A stretch of 64,000 nt of DNA from Halobium salinum (GCF_026586625.1 NZ_JAODIW010000004.1:186001-250000); one strand, 5' to 3'. Shown: positions 7,200-16,047, numbered from the stretch's first letter. Translations and numbers: made by a program. Notes: a model not told the origin generated them from the letters alone.

Positions 7200-7838
7200 G
7201 TGACGACCTGGATAGAGAACCCCGAAGGCGGCCGCGACCGCGGTCCGGCGGGCTTCGCCCGGGCCTGGCTCGAAGCCCTCGTCCGCCCGCGACGCTTCTT
7301 CCGCAACGGAATCGCCCCCGGCGACCAGGCGCCCGGGCTGGCGTTCGGCGTGTTCGTCGCGCTCTGTTACGTCGTCGGCCTGCTCGCGTTCTCGCCCGAG
7401 CCGGTCGTCGGCACCGAGACGATTCCCCTCGTCGCCGGCAGCGAGGCCGCCACCGCCACCCTGCTCCTGCTCGCCGTCGCGCTGTTCGTCGCTCCCGCAA
7501 CCCTCCACCTGACGGCGGCGCTCCAGACGCTCCTGCTCATCGCCATCGTGCCCGACCGCGGCGGGGTGAGCCAGACCGTCCAGACTATCGCGTACGCGAC
7601 CGCCCCGTGTGTGTTTGCCGGTCTGCCGGTCCCCCTCCTCCGGGTCACTTGCGCCGCCTACGGCGCCCTCCTCTTGGTCGTCGGCGTCGCCGTCGTCCAC
7701 CGAGCGTCGCCCGTCCGGGCCGTCCTCGCCGCCGCCGTCCCGGCGGCGCTCGTCTTCGGCTACGGGTTCGGCGGGTTCGCGGCGGCGGAGGCAGTCCTCG
7801 CCGGCGACGGTCTCGGCGTGGTCGCGGGAGTCGTCTAA
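7200..7838 (+). CDS. Yip1-domain family membrane protein
   Basis: The 212-residue polytopic protein starts at GTG. After a short charged N-terminus it has WLEALVRPRRFFRNGIAPGDQAPGL, the segment that precedes the first helix in haloarchaeal YIP1-family proteins. About five transmembrane helices follow, with a conserved-looking QTVQTIAYATAPCVFAGL between helices 3 and 4. In eukaryotes Yip1 proteins act with Rab GTPases in membrane traffic, but the archaeal function is unknown. The 16-base gap to tdk suggests co-transcription without implying shared function. Confidence 0.75.
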   Translation: MTTWIENPEGGRDRGPAGFARAWLEALVRPRRFFRNGIAPGDQAPGLAFGVFVALCYVVGLLAFSPEPVVGTETIPLVAGSEAATATLLLLAVALFVAPATLHLTAALQTLLLIAIVPDRGGVSQTVQTIAYATAPCVFAGLPVPLLRVTCAAYGALLLVVGVAVVHRASPVRAVLAAAVPAALVFGYGFGGFAAAEAVLAGDGLGVVAGVV

Positions 7839-7887
7839 CTGCCCGCGCGGTGGCCGCGCTTATCCGGCGGCCCCGCGAAGCCCGGCC

Positions 7888-8151
7888 ATGCTCACGCTGA
7901 GCCTCGACGACTTCATGGTCGAACTGGCGGAGGGAACGGTCAAGCACGTCGGCGCCGCGAACACGGCGGCGACGGTCAAACTGTACCACGTCGACGAAGC
8001 CGAGGCCCGGGCCTTCGGCGACTCGCAGGTGAAGTTCGCCTTCGAGGACGGGGAGGGTAACGAGGTGGAGGTCGCACTCGACCCCGAGGCCGTCGAGTCG
8101 CTCCTCGCGGACGTGGAGGCGGTCCGCGAGGAAGGTGTCGTCTTCGAGTAA
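7888..8151 (+). CDS. Small conserved-looking acidic protein of unknown function
   Basis: The 87-residue soluble protein (MLTLSLDDFMVELAEGTVKH start) is predicted to be mixed alpha/beta. A KLYHVDEAEARAFGDSQVKF strand region is followed by GNEVEVALDPEAVESLLADVEAV, an extended strand plus an amphipathic helix. The ATG at 7888 is chosen because longer in-frame extensions upstream lose host-like amino-acid composition. No catalytic motif or known domain is recognised. It stands between the Yip1-type gene and the OB/DHH gene on the same strand. Confidence 0.65.
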   Translation: MLTLSLDDFMVELAEGTVKHVGAANTAATVKLYHVDEAEARAFGDSQVKFAFEDGEGNEVEVALDPEAVESLLADVEAVREEGVVFE

Positions 8152-8247
8152 CGACCGGTCGGCCGACACGCGCGAGGAATCCTCGGCTTCCGACGGCGTT
8201 CGCCGACGAATTCGACGAAAGAATCGCTGAGCGACTTTCGACAACCG

Positions 8248-8252
8248 TTTTA
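8248..8252 (+). promoter_or_regulatory. TATA-like box of the OB/DHH gene
   Basis: GTTTTAG element centred 28 bases before the ATG at 8278, so this gene has its own leaderless promoter. Confidence 0.55.
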
Positions 8253-8277
8253 GGGCGGAACCGTTCTATCGATTCAA

Positions 8278-10422
8278 ATGGGTTCGTGTATCATCTGTGG
8301 TACGCCTGTGGACGGGCGTATCTGTGAGTCCCACCAGGAGGACGTCGTCTTCGAATTCCGTGGCGACAGCGCCGACCAACTGACCCCCAGCCGGTTCTAC
8401 ACCGGCGTCGTCGACGGTTACGCCGACTTCGGCGTGTTCGTCGACCTCGCCCCGGGCGTCACCGGCCTCCTCCACCGTAGCGAACTGGACCAACGCCTCG
8501 AGAGCCTCGACTGGGAGGCGGGCGACACCGTGTTCGTCCAGGTGAAGAACGTCCGCGACAACGGCAACATCGACCTCGGGTGGTCCATCCGTCAGCGCGA
8601 GCGGGAGTTCCGCGGCGCGCTCGTCCAGGACGCCGAGGGCGACCACGACCCCGAGGAGGAAAGCGAGAGCTCGGGGGGCGAGCGTGAGGCCGAGTCGCCC
8701 GCCCGCGACGGCGGGACGGCCGCCGAGTCGACCGGTCCCGGGCGCGACGCCGAGGACGCAGACGCCGGCGAGGGCGCCGACTCCGCGGCCGACGTCGAGG
8801 CCGGCGCCCGAGGATACGGTTCGGACGACGGCGACGAGGGGAGCGACGCCGGCGACGGAGCTGAGGCCGAGTCGGACGACCGCGACGCCGAGTCAGAGCC
8901 GACCGCCGAACGCGAGCGCGTCGAAATCGGCACGCTCACCGACCGCGTCGGCGAGGACGTGCGCCTCGAGGGCGAGGTCGTCGGCGCCCGCCAGACCGGC
9001 GGCCCGACGGTGTTCGAAGTTCGCGACGAGACGGGCGTCGTCGACTGCGCCGCCTTCGTCGAAGCCGGCGTGCGCGCCTACCCCGACATCGAGGTCGGCG
9101 ACATGGTCCGTCTCGACGGCGAGGTCGAACGCCGCCGCGGCGAGATTCAGGTCGAGACCGAGGCGCTCCTCGCCCTCGACGGCGAGGAGGCCGAGACGGT
9201 GAGCCAGCGACTCGCCGACGCCCTCACCGACCGCGCCCGACCCGAGGGCCTGCTGCCGCTCGCGGAGCACGACGCCGTCTCCGAGAGCTCCGAGCGCCTG
9301 CTCGACGCCGCCGAGGCCATCCGACGCGCCGTGCTCGAATCGCGCCCCATCGTCGTGCGCCACGCCGCGACCGCCGACGGCTACGTCGCCGGCGCCGCCG
9401 TCGAGCGCGCCGTCCTCCCGCTCATCCGCGAGGAGTACGCCAAGAGCGACGCCGAGTACCACTACTTCACCCGGCGCCCGCTCGACGACGTCGTCTACGG
9501 GATGGACGCCGCGACGAACGACGTGACGCGGATGCTCCAGGACCGCGACCGCCACGACGAGAAGCTCCCGCTCGTCCTCCTGCTGGGGACGGGGAGCACC
9601 TCGGAGTCGCGTGACGGCCTCGGTCTGCTCGGCGTGTACGACGCGAAGCGCGTCGTCGTCGACGCCGTCGCCGCCGACGATGACGTGGCCGAGGACTGCG
9701 AGACGCTCGTCGCCCCCGAGGGCGCAGACGACCTCTCGACGGGCGCGCTCGCCGCGAACCTCGCCGCCGCCGTCAACGACGACGTGCGCGAGGACCTCGC
9801 GCACCTCCCGGCGGTCTCCTACTGGGAGGACGCTCCGGAGGCCTACGTCGACCTCGCGAGCGAGACCGGCTTCGACGCGGAGCGCACCCGCGAAATCCGC
9901 GAGGCGGTCGCGCTGGAGGCGTACTACCAGTCCTACGAGGACAAGCGCGAACTCATCACCGACCTGCTGTGGGCCGACCCCGACGCCGAGGACGGCGCCG
10001 ACGGCGGACTCGCGAGCCACGTCAGCGAGCAGTTCCGCGTCAAACTCGACGACGAGGTCGAGACCGCCGAGGCGAACATGACCGCGAAGGGCGAGGGCGA
10101 CGTGAAGTTCTCCGTCATCGACACCGATGCGTTCACCCACCGCTTCGACTTCCCGCCGACGACGCTCCTGCTCGACGAACTCCACCGCCGGAACCGACAG
10201 GGCGAGCAGTTCGTCACCGTCGGCCTCGGGATGGACGAACTGTACCTCCGCTCCACGAAGTCCCTCGACGTGCGCGCCGTCGCCGAGGCCGCCCGCGAGG
10301 AGGCGCCGGAGGCCGGCATCGCCGCCAGCGGCGTCCGACAGAACCGCATCGAGTTCCTCTCGGGCGCCCGCGACGAGGTCGAGACGGCCGTGCTGAGCGC
10401 GGTCGCCGCGCAGTTCGAGTAA
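8278..10422 (+). CDS. Zn finger-S1-OB-DHH (RecJ/Cdc45-like) protein with degenerate active site
   Basis: The 714-residue protein has these parts in order: a zinc knuckle (Cys4, Cys7, Cys16, His19); an S1 RNA-binding domain (about 37-105, YTGVVDGYADFGVFVDL); an acidic linker (about 120-212); an OB fold (about 213-300, VEIGTLTDRVGEDVRLEGEV); and a DHH/DHHA1-type region. Motif I, normally HxDxDG, reads HAATADG. Motif III, normally DHH, reads VVVDAVAADDD. The C-terminal GGGH motif is replaced by AASGVRQNR. Known DHH enzymes need these acidic and His residues for metal-dependent nuclease activity. I infer a non-catalytic RecJ paralogue, perhaps a Cdc45-like scaffold or nucleic-acid binder. It is flanked by unrelated genes. 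Confidence 0.8.
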   Translation: MGSCIICGTPVDGRICESHQEDVVFEFRGDSADQLTPSRFYTGVVDGYADFGVFVDLAPGVTGLLHRSELDQRLESLDWEAGDTVFVQVKNVRDNGNIDLGWSIRQREREFRGALVQDAEGDHDPEEESESSGGEREAESPARDGGTAAESTGPGRDAEDADAGEGADSAADVEAGARGYGSDDGDEGSDAGDGAEAESDDRDAESEPTAERERVEIGTLTDRVGEDVRLEGEVVGARQTGGPTVFEVRDETGVVDCAAFVEAGVRAYPDIEVGDMVRLDGEVERRRGEIQVETEALLALDGEEAETVSQRLADALTDRARPEGLLPLAEHDAVSESSERLLDAAEAIRRAVLESRPIVVRHAATADGYVAGAAVERAVLPLIREEYAKSDAEYHYFTRRPLDDVVYGMDAATNDVTRMLQDRDRHDEKLPLVLLLGTGSTSESRDGLGLLGVYDAKRVVVDAVAADDDVAEDCETLVAPEGADDLSTGALAANLAAAVNDDVREDLAHLPAVSYWEDAPEAYVDLASETGFDAERTREIREAVALEAYYQSYEDKRELITDLLWADPDAEDGADGGLASHVSEQFRVKLDDEVETAEANMTAKGEGDVKFSVIDTDAFTHRFDFPPTTLLLDELHRRNRQGEQFVTVGLGMDELYLRSTKSLDVRAVAEAAREEAPEAGIAASGVRQNRIEFLSGARDEVETAVLSAVAAQFE

Positions 10423-10530
10423 GGTCCCGGATACGACGGAACGCGACCGGAGCGGTCCGCCGACTCGCCGTTTCTCCCGCCGCGACACCCGCCAGTTACA
10501 GCTTTGTCTCTCGGCCCCGACCTCCCGACG

Positions 10531-11214
10531 ATGTCCGACGCGTACGCCGAGGCCTGGGCGGCACGCCGCGACCTCGACCCCGTCGTCGACCGGTTCGACC
10601 CGGTTCCCGGCTGTGGCCGTCGCCTGACGCTCGTCGTCGACCTCGAGTCGGGGCCGGCCCGCGAGGCGCTCGACGCGGCCGCTCGCGACCTCGACCGCTT
10701 CGACGCCCTCCGAAGGCTGCCACCCGCGTGGTTCCACGTGACGGTGAAGGGAGTCGGGCTCGTCGGCGACGACCCGACCGCCGAGCGCGACCTCACACCC
10801 GAGGCGGCAGAGCGCGTCGAGCGCCGAATCGACGACGCCGTCGCCGGCGCGGATATCGAACCCTTCGAGGTCGCGCTCCCCCGGCTCAACGTGTGGCCGA
10901 CGGTCGTCTTCTGTGAGGCTCGCGAGGCCGGCGACTCCCGCGACGAGGGGACCCTCGCGCGACTCCACCGGCGCGTGCTCGACCTGCCCGAAGTCCCTCG
11001 GGGGGAGTTCGACGGCGCCGCGTACACGCCACACGTGTCGCTCGCCCACTTCGTCGGCGACGACCCGAACGACGTGGCCGCGGCGGTCGACTGGCTCGAA
11101 GCGAACCGTACGGTCGACGCCGGTCGGCTCCGGGTCGAACGGCTCCGGCTTGTCGCGGACGACCCGTCGAGCCCGGAACGCCGGTTCGAGACGGTTCGCG
11201 AGTATCCGCTCTGA
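10531..11214 (+). CDS. 2H phosphoesterase superfamily (2'-5' RNA ligase-like) protein
   Basis: The 227-residue protein has two H-x-T/S-x motifs spaced as in the LigT/2H family: FHVTVKG (about residue 70) and PHVSLAHF (about residue 170). These would form the symmetric two-His active site of RNA cyclic phosphodiesterases, which open 2',3'-cyclic phosphates or act on 2'-5' linkages. The ATG at 10531 is preferred over a TTG nine codons upstream. The RNA substrate is not known. It lies between the OB/DHH gene and an APH-type kinase on the same strand with gaps of 60-110 bases. Confidence 0.8.
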   Translation: MSDAYAEAWAARRDLDPVVDRFDPVPGCGRRLTLVVDLESGPAREALDAAARDLDRFDALRRLPPAWFHVTVKGVGLVGDDPTAERDLTPEAAERVERRIDDAVAGADIEPFEVALPRLNVWPTVVFCEAREAGDSRDEGTLARLHRRVLDLPEVPRGEFDGAAYTPHVSLAHFVGDDPNDVAAAVDWLEANRTVDAGRLRVERLRLVADDPSSPERRFETVREYPL

Positions 11215-11274
11215 GCGGCCGGGACCCCTCGGCCGACGGCGAGGAGTACAACCCGCCGGGGTGCCGACGGCGCT

Positions 11275-12621
11275 ATGTCCGCTCCCCACGTGGGGTCCGT
11301 ACGCCTCCATATGACTGAGCAATCTACCGAGACGGGAGTGGCCCCGCCCGTCACCGACCCCGGTGCGGCGCTCGACCGGCGCGTCCGTGCGGTCGACCGC
11401 GCCGAGTTGACGCCCGTGGTCCGGACCGTCGTCGGCGACGCCGCCGCGACGGTCACGAAGTGGTACCGCGACCGGATGCGCGCCGGCGCCGGCGGCGGGT
11501 ACGGCGGCACCGCCATCTGGCGGTTCGCGGGCGTCGCCGCCCTGGACGACGGAAGCGAGACGGCGTGGACGGTCGTCCTCAAGACGGTCGCCGAGCGGGT
11601 CTGGGAGCGACCGACCGACCCGGCGTACTGGCGCCGCGAAGCGGAGGTGTACCGCTCGGGCGTCGCCGCCGACGCCCCCGGGCTGGCGATGCCACGCTGT
11701 TACGCCGTCCGCATCTTCGAGGGGGAGGGGTGCTGGCTCTGGCTGGAGGACCTCGCCGAGGGCGCCGTCCGCGGTCCGGCCGACACGCTCGCCTCGCGGC
11801 GGGCCGCGGCCGTCGAGCGCCCGGGAGCGGAGTCCCGAAGTCGAGGCCGCCGTACCGGGGCGACCCGAGGCAGCGACGAGACCGAGGGCGAGGCCCACTG
11901 GACGCTGGAGGACTTCACCGTCGTCGCCTCCGACCTCGGGCGGTTCAACGCGCACTTCGCGCACCACCCGGTCGAGCCCCGCCCGGACTGGCTCACCGTC
12001 CGCGCGTTCGACTTCCGGCAGACCGCGCCGACGGTCGCGCTCGTCGACTCCCTCCCCGACGACGACCTCGTCCGCGAGGCGTTCCCGGGCGAGCAGGCCG
12101 ACCGCTTGCTCGACGCGTGGCACGCCCGCGACACGCTACTCGCTCGCAGGCGGGACCTGCCGACCACGCTCTGTCACTTCGACGCCTACCCGCGGAACCT
12201 CTTTCTCCGCCCGAGCGAGGACGGCCCACAGACCGTCGCGGTCGACTGGGACCAACTCGCCGACGGCGCCGTCGGGGAGAACGCCGCCGCGCTCGTGATG
12301 TTGAGCCTCGTCTGGGCCGACTTCGACCCGCGGCGCGGCGAGCGTCTGGCGGACGTGGTCTTCGACGCGTACCTCGACGGGCTCCGGGAGGGCGGCTGGG
12401 AGGGGGACAGCGAAGACGTGCGGGCCGGATTCGACGTCCACCTCGTCCTCCGGTGGCTGGAGTTCGTCGGTCGACACGTCCGCTGTCTCGCCGACCCGAC
12501 CATCCACGAGTGGCTGTCGGAGCTGATGGGTCGACCGGTCACGGAGATGCGCGAAGTGCTCCCCGAAATCAACCGGCTGGCGTTCGGGCGGTTCGCGGCG
12601 GTCGAGGCGGCGGGGCGCTGA
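11275..12621 (+). CDS. Aminoglycoside phosphotransferase (APH)-fold kinase
   Basis: The 448-residue protein has a kinase-like fold. AWTVVLKTV supplies the nucleotide-binding Lys. The Brenner motif HFDAYPRNLFL has His301 and catalytic Asp303, and VDWDQL (Asp324) binds metal. These motifs define the APH/choline kinase family, which phosphorylates small metabolites or antibiotics. The substrate here is unknown. A variable Arg/Ser/Gly-rich linker lies near 185-205. The start is uncertain: ATG 11275 is used, but ATG 11311 (MTEQSTETG) is also good and would leave the palindrome CCCCACGTGGGG (11285-11296) upstream as a regulatory site. Confidence 0.75.
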   Translation: MSAPHVGSVRLHMTEQSTETGVAPPVTDPGAALDRRVRAVDRAELTPVVRTVVGDAAATVTKWYRDRMRAGAGGGYGGTAIWRFAGVAALDDGSETAWTVVLKTVAERVWERPTDPAYWRREAEVYRSGVAADAPGLAMPRCYAVRIFEGEGCWLWLEDLAEGAVRGPADTLASRRAAAVERPGAESRSRGRRTGATRGSDETEGEAHWTLEDFTVVASDLGRFNAHFAHHPVEPRPDWLTVRAFDFRQTAPTVALVDSLPDDDLVREAFPGEQADRLLDAWHARDTLLARRRDLPTTLCHFDAYPRNLFLRPSEDGPQTVAVDWDQLADGAVGENAAALVMLSLVWADFDPRRGERLADVVFDAYLDGLREGGWEGDSEDVRAGFDVHLVLRWLEFVGRHVRCLADPTIHEWLSELMGRPVTEMREVLPEINRLAFGRFAAVEAAGR

Positions 12622-12633
12622 CCCGGCGGCCGT

Positions 12634-13479
12634 TCAGCCCGTCGAGAGCGGCTCCGAGTCGTCGCGGTACGTCCGCCAGACGCGCTCGGCCCACTCCCGC
12701 GCCAGCATCGCGTCGGTGTCGACGAACACCCGCATGGTTCCCGTTTCGTCGTCGTAGCCGGCGATACCGACTCGGTCGTCGAAGATGGCGAGTCCGTACG
12801 GGAGGGCCTCGCGCGTGTGGAGGGTGAGCCGCCCCACGTCGACGGCAGAGCGGACCTGTTCGAGCGAGTCGTCGTCGAGCGACTCGACTACCTCGGGGAG
12901 GTAGATGAGTTCGACGTCACGGTCGCCGAACAGTTCTTCGTACGGGGCGAGTGACGGCGGGACGATGTGCGTGGTGTTGAAGCCACGGAAGGAGTCGCTC
13001 CGCCGGAGGAGCGTCAGGAATCGGGTCATCGGCGCGTAGGGGTCCGCCGGCGTCAGCACCGTCACTGTCGCGTCGGCGAACGGTTCGACGACGAACTCCT
13101 GGTGGTACTCACAGATGCTGTCGAGCAGCGGAGCGAGGCGGTCGGCGGCGAGGAGGTCGCGCTCGAACGAGAGCACCGACTCGGCGACCACCTGTCCCTT
13201 ACCCGTCAGCCGGAACTGCCCGTCGACGCGTTCAGCGAGGTCGTGGTCGTCGAGCCAGCGGGTGAACCGGTGGCTCGTCGCACGGGAGACGTCGAGCTCC
13301 GTCTCGATGTCGCGGCGGTCGCGCGGGCCGTCGAACAGCAGTTCGAGCAGTGGCCCGTGGCGAATCACGTCCAGCAGCGTGTCAGTGTCGAGCCGACCCG
13401 TCGGTGAGGGGAGCCCGTCCAAGTGCCGCAGTTCGAGCGCGTTCCGCACGATTTCGTCGAAGACGCTGTTCTCTGGCAT
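12634..13479 (-). CDS. Winged-HTH transcriptional regulator, FilR1/DUF1724-like
   Basis: The 281-residue protein starts MPENSVFDEIVRNALEL. A winged helix-turn-helix occupies about 38-105 (LLFDGPRDRRDIETELDVSRATSHRFTRWL is its HTH). A larger C-terminal sensor-like domain follows, ending with GLAIFDDRVGIAGYDDE and an EWAERVWRTYRD helix. The same domain plan occurs in the gene at 19518. Such haloarchaeal proteins are related to the methanogen filament regulator FilR1. It is transcribed away from the methyltransferase-MFS pair at 13668, so it is the likely regulator of that pair and of itself. The ligand is unknown. Confidence 0.8.
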   Translation of the reverse strand: MPENSVFDEIVRNALELRHLDGLPSPTGRLDTDTLLDVIRHGPLLELLFDGPRDRRDIETELDVSRATSHRFTRWLDDHDLAERVDGQFRLTGKGQVVAESVLSFERDLLAADRLAPLLDSICEYHQEFVVEPFADATVTVLTPADPYAPMTRFLTLLRRSDSFRGFNTTHIVPPSLAPYEELFGDRDVELIYLPEVVESLDDDSLEQVRSAVDVGRLTLHTREALPYGLAIFDDRVGIAGYDDETGTMRVFVDTDAMLAREWAERVWRTYRDDSEPLSTG

Positions 13480-13637
13480 GTGAATCCTCGCCGTCGCCGG
13501 AGCCACGACTATCGATAACACGGTACGTGGCCGCACGGGATAACGGTGTCTCACGAGTCGAGCGACAGTTCACGCGGCGAGACACGGCTCGCACCGAGCG
13601 AGCGCGTTCTTTCGATGATTCGACTCTCAGAAATCAA

Positions 13638-13643
13638 CTATAG
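13638..13643 (+). promoter_or_regulatory. TATA box of the methyltransferase-MFS operon
   Basis: CTATAG centred 27 bases before the ATG at 13668, within the 188-base divergent intergenic region shared with the regulator gene. Confidence 0.55.
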
Positions 13644-13667
13644 CACGTCCCGGGGCCTCGTACGAGT

Positions 13668-14780
13668 ATGGCAACCGACCCCAGCGAACTCGAATCCGAA
13701 CCGACCGAGGCGGCCGACGCGTTCGCCGAGCGGCTCTTGACCGACGCCGCCGGGGCGTTCACGGTATTCCAGGTGTACCTCGGCGACCAGTTGGGATACT
13801 ACCGGACGCTGGCGGACACACTGGACGCGCTGACGGCCGAGGAGCTCGCGGCCGCGACTGGGACCGACGAGCGATACACCCGAGAGTGGCTCGAAGCGCA
13901 AACCGTAGGGGGCGTACTCACGGTCGCGGACGCGAGCGGCGCCCCCGACGGGCGTCGGTACCGACTGCCCGAGGCGTACGAGCCGCTTCTCGTCGAAGAG
14001 GAGCATCTCGACTTCCTCGCGCCGCTGTGTCAGACATTCGTCGGCGCGGTGGGACCGATAGAGCGGGTGGTCGACGCCTACCGCACCGGCCAGGCTATTC
14101 CCTTCGAGGACTACGGAGCGGACCTCCACGAAGGGCAGGCGCGGATGAACCGGCCGGCGTTCCTCCACCAGCTCGGACAGGAGTGGATTCCGACCATGGC
14201 CGACGTAGACGAACGGCTTCGGAGCGACCCCGACGCCCGAGTCGTCGACGTCGGGACCGGCCACGCGTGGTCCAGCATCGGCATCGCACGGGTCTACTCG
14301 GACGTCTACGTCGACGCCGTCGACCTCGACGAGGCGTCGGTGGCGGTCGCACGGGAGAACGTCGCCGCCGCCGGACTGGACGACCGAATCGAGGTCCACC
14401 ACCGCGACGCCGCCGACCTCGACGGTGCGGGCGAGTACGCACTCGCCACCGCCTTCGAGTGCGTCCACGACATGCCCGACCCCGTCGGCGTCCTGCGGAC
14501 GATGCGCGAGGTCGTCGCCGACGACGGGGCCGTCCTCGTGATGGACGAGCGCGTGGGCGAGACGTTCACCGGCGAGTCCGACCTCGTCGAGGGGCTGATG
14601 TACGGCTGGAGCGTCTTCCACTGCCTCCCGGTCGGCCGGACCGAGGAGCCCTCGGCCGAAACGGGGACCGTGATGCGGGAGGAAACGCTGCGCGAGTACG
14701 CCGAGGAGGCGGGGTTCTCGAAGGTGGACGTGCTCCCCATCGAGAGCTTCTTCTTCCGGTTCTACCGGCTGACGCCGTGA
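13668..14780 (+). CDS. SAM-dependent methyltransferase with N-terminal winged helix
   Basis: The 370-residue protein has an N-terminal all-alpha/winged-helix part (about 20-110, LTAEELAAATGTDERYTREWLE). This resembles the dimerisation domain of Rv2258c-like and plant-type O-methyltransferases. A class I Rossmann methyltransferase follows: motif I VVDVGTGHAWSSIGIA (from residue 192), acidic VDAVDLDEASVAVAREN, then ATAFECVHDMPDPVGVLRTM. It would methylate a small molecule rather than DNA, but the substrate is unknown. It is translated just ahead of an MFS exporter (10-base gap) and divergently from a wHTH regulator, which looks like a modify-and-export or resistance cassette. Confidence 0.82.
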   Translation: MATDPSELESEPTEAADAFAERLLTDAAGAFTVFQVYLGDQLGYYRTLADTLDALTAEELAAATGTDERYTREWLEAQTVGGVLTVADASGAPDGRRYRLPEAYEPLLVEEEHLDFLAPLCQTFVGAVGPIERVVDAYRTGQAIPFEDYGADLHEGQARMNRPAFLHQLGQEWIPTMADVDERLRSDPDARVVDVGTGHAWSSIGIARVYSDVYVDAVDLDEASVAVARENVAAAGLDDRIEVHHRDAADLDGAGEYALATAFECVHDMPDPVGVLRTMREVVADDGAVLVMDERVGETFTGESDLVEGLMYGWSVFHCLPVGRTEEPSAETGTVMREETLREYAEEAGFSKVDVLPIESFFFRFYRLTP

Positions 14781-14789
14781 GCTGAGACG

Positions 14790-16034
14790 ATGACGACGAC
14801 ATCCACTCGAAAGGTCGACTCCGACTCGAGCGCCGACGCGTCGGGCGTCCCGTGGGACTCCCGGACCGTACGGCTCGTGCTGTCGAGCACGCTGCTCGCG
14901 CCGCTCGGCGTCCCGCTCGTCAGCCCCGCACTGCCGGCCATCCGCGACGCGTTCGGCGTGACCGACGCGGAGGCGAGCCTGCTCGTCAGCGCGTACTTCG
15001 TCGTCGGTATCGCTTTGTCCCCGTTCGTCGGGGCGCTGGCCGACCGTATCGGCCGGCGCCGCGTGCTCGCCGGGAGCCTGCTCGTCTTCGGGCTGACCGG
15101 CGGTGTGACCGCGTTCGCCCCGTCGTTCGACGCGGTAGTCGCACTCCGAGCGGTGCAGGGGACTGCCGCCGCCGGCATCTTCGTCTCGACGGTTACCGTC
15201 ATCGGCGACGCCTTCGACGGGCCACAGCGCAACTCGGTGCTCGGCGTCAACACGGCCGTCCTGTCGGCCGGGGCGGCGCTGTTCCCCATCGTCGGCGGCC
15301 TGCTGGTGGCCGTCGCGTGGAACGCACCGTTTCTGACCTACTTCGCGGCCGTCCCGCTCGCCGTCGCGGTGTACCTGTGGCTCGACGAACCGGGCGCGTC
15401 GGGGGGACGACGGCCGACGTGGGGCCGAGCGTACGCGCGGGGCGTCCTGCGGGACCTCCGGCCCCCGGCCACGCTGTCGCTGTACGTCGCGACGTTCGCC
15501 GGGGAGTTCCTGCTGTTCGGCGCGGTGCTGACGGCGCTCCCGTTCCTGCTCGTGGACTCCTTCGCGCTCGCGGCGGTACTCGTCGGCGCGGTCATCACGA
15601 CGGCCGAGGTGGCGTCCGTCGCCGTCTCCGCGGCCAACGGCCGGTTCGCGCGGCGGGCCTCGAACCGTCTGCTCGTCGCCGCCGGCTTCGGCTGGCTGGG
15701 CGTCGGCTTCGTCGCCGCGTGGCTCGCCCCGACGCCGGTGCTCGTCGGGGTCGCCATGCTCGCCGTCGGGGCCGGTATCGGGCTGGTCCTGCCGTCGGTC
15801 GACGCCGAGTTGTCGGGCGCGGTCTCCGATGCCCACCGCGCCGGGGCGCTGTCGCTCCGGAACAGCACGACGTTCCTCGGACGCGCCTCGGGACCGGTCG
15901 TCTTCGCCGGCCTCGCCGCGACGACGGGGTACCAGCCGCTGCTGCTCGCCGCCGGGGTCGCCGCGTTCCTCGTGGCCGCCGTCTCGCTGTCGGTCCCGGC
16001 GAGGCCAGTACCGGAGGATATTGGCGCGGTTTGA
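14790..16034 (+). CDS. MFS transporter (DHA1-like efflux type)
   Basis: The 414-residue protein has about 12 transmembrane helices. The family motif A GALADRIGRRRVLAGS lies between helices 2 and 3, and there is a shorter central loop near residue 205. The N-terminus is MTTTSTRKVDSDSSADASG, a disordered cytoplasmic tail. Such carriers export drugs or metabolites with proton (or sodium) antiport. It starts 10 bases after the methyltransferase stop and is followed by a T7 tract, so the two genes form an operon. Confidence 0.85.
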   Translation: MTTTSTRKVDSDSSADASGVPWDSRTVRLVLSSTLLAPLGVPLVSPALPAIRDAFGVTDAEASLLVSAYFVVGIALSPFVGALADRIGRRRVLAGSLLVFGLTGGVTAFAPSFDAVVALRAVQGTAAAGIFVSTVTVIGDAFDGPQRNSVLGVNTAVLSAGAALFPIVGGLLVAVAWNAPFLTYFAAVPLAVAVYLWLDEPGASGGRRPTWGRAYARGVLRDLRPPATLSLYVATFAGEFLLFGAVLTALPFLLVDSFALAAVLVGAVITTAEVASVAVSAANGRFARRASNRLLVAAGFGWLGVGFVAAWLAPTPVLVGVAMLAVGAGIGLVLPSVDAELSGAVSDAHRAGALSLRNSTTFLGRASGPVVFAGLAATTGYQPLLLAAGVAAFLVAAVSLSVPARPVPEDIGAV

Positions 16035-16047
16035 GGCGGTCGGCGAC

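Noticed and set aside
8893-12123. A 1,076-residue open frame on the minus strand
   Set aside because: It lies entirely opposite the OB/DHH, 2H phosphoesterase and APH-type genes. Its composition (Arg/Val/Gly/Asp runs without domains) is what antisense frames of GC-rich genes produce.
13638-15836. A 732-residue minus-strand frame opposite the methyltransferase and MFS genes
   Set aside because: It is Arg/Glu/His-rich without structure. The plus-strand proteins carry clear family motifs.
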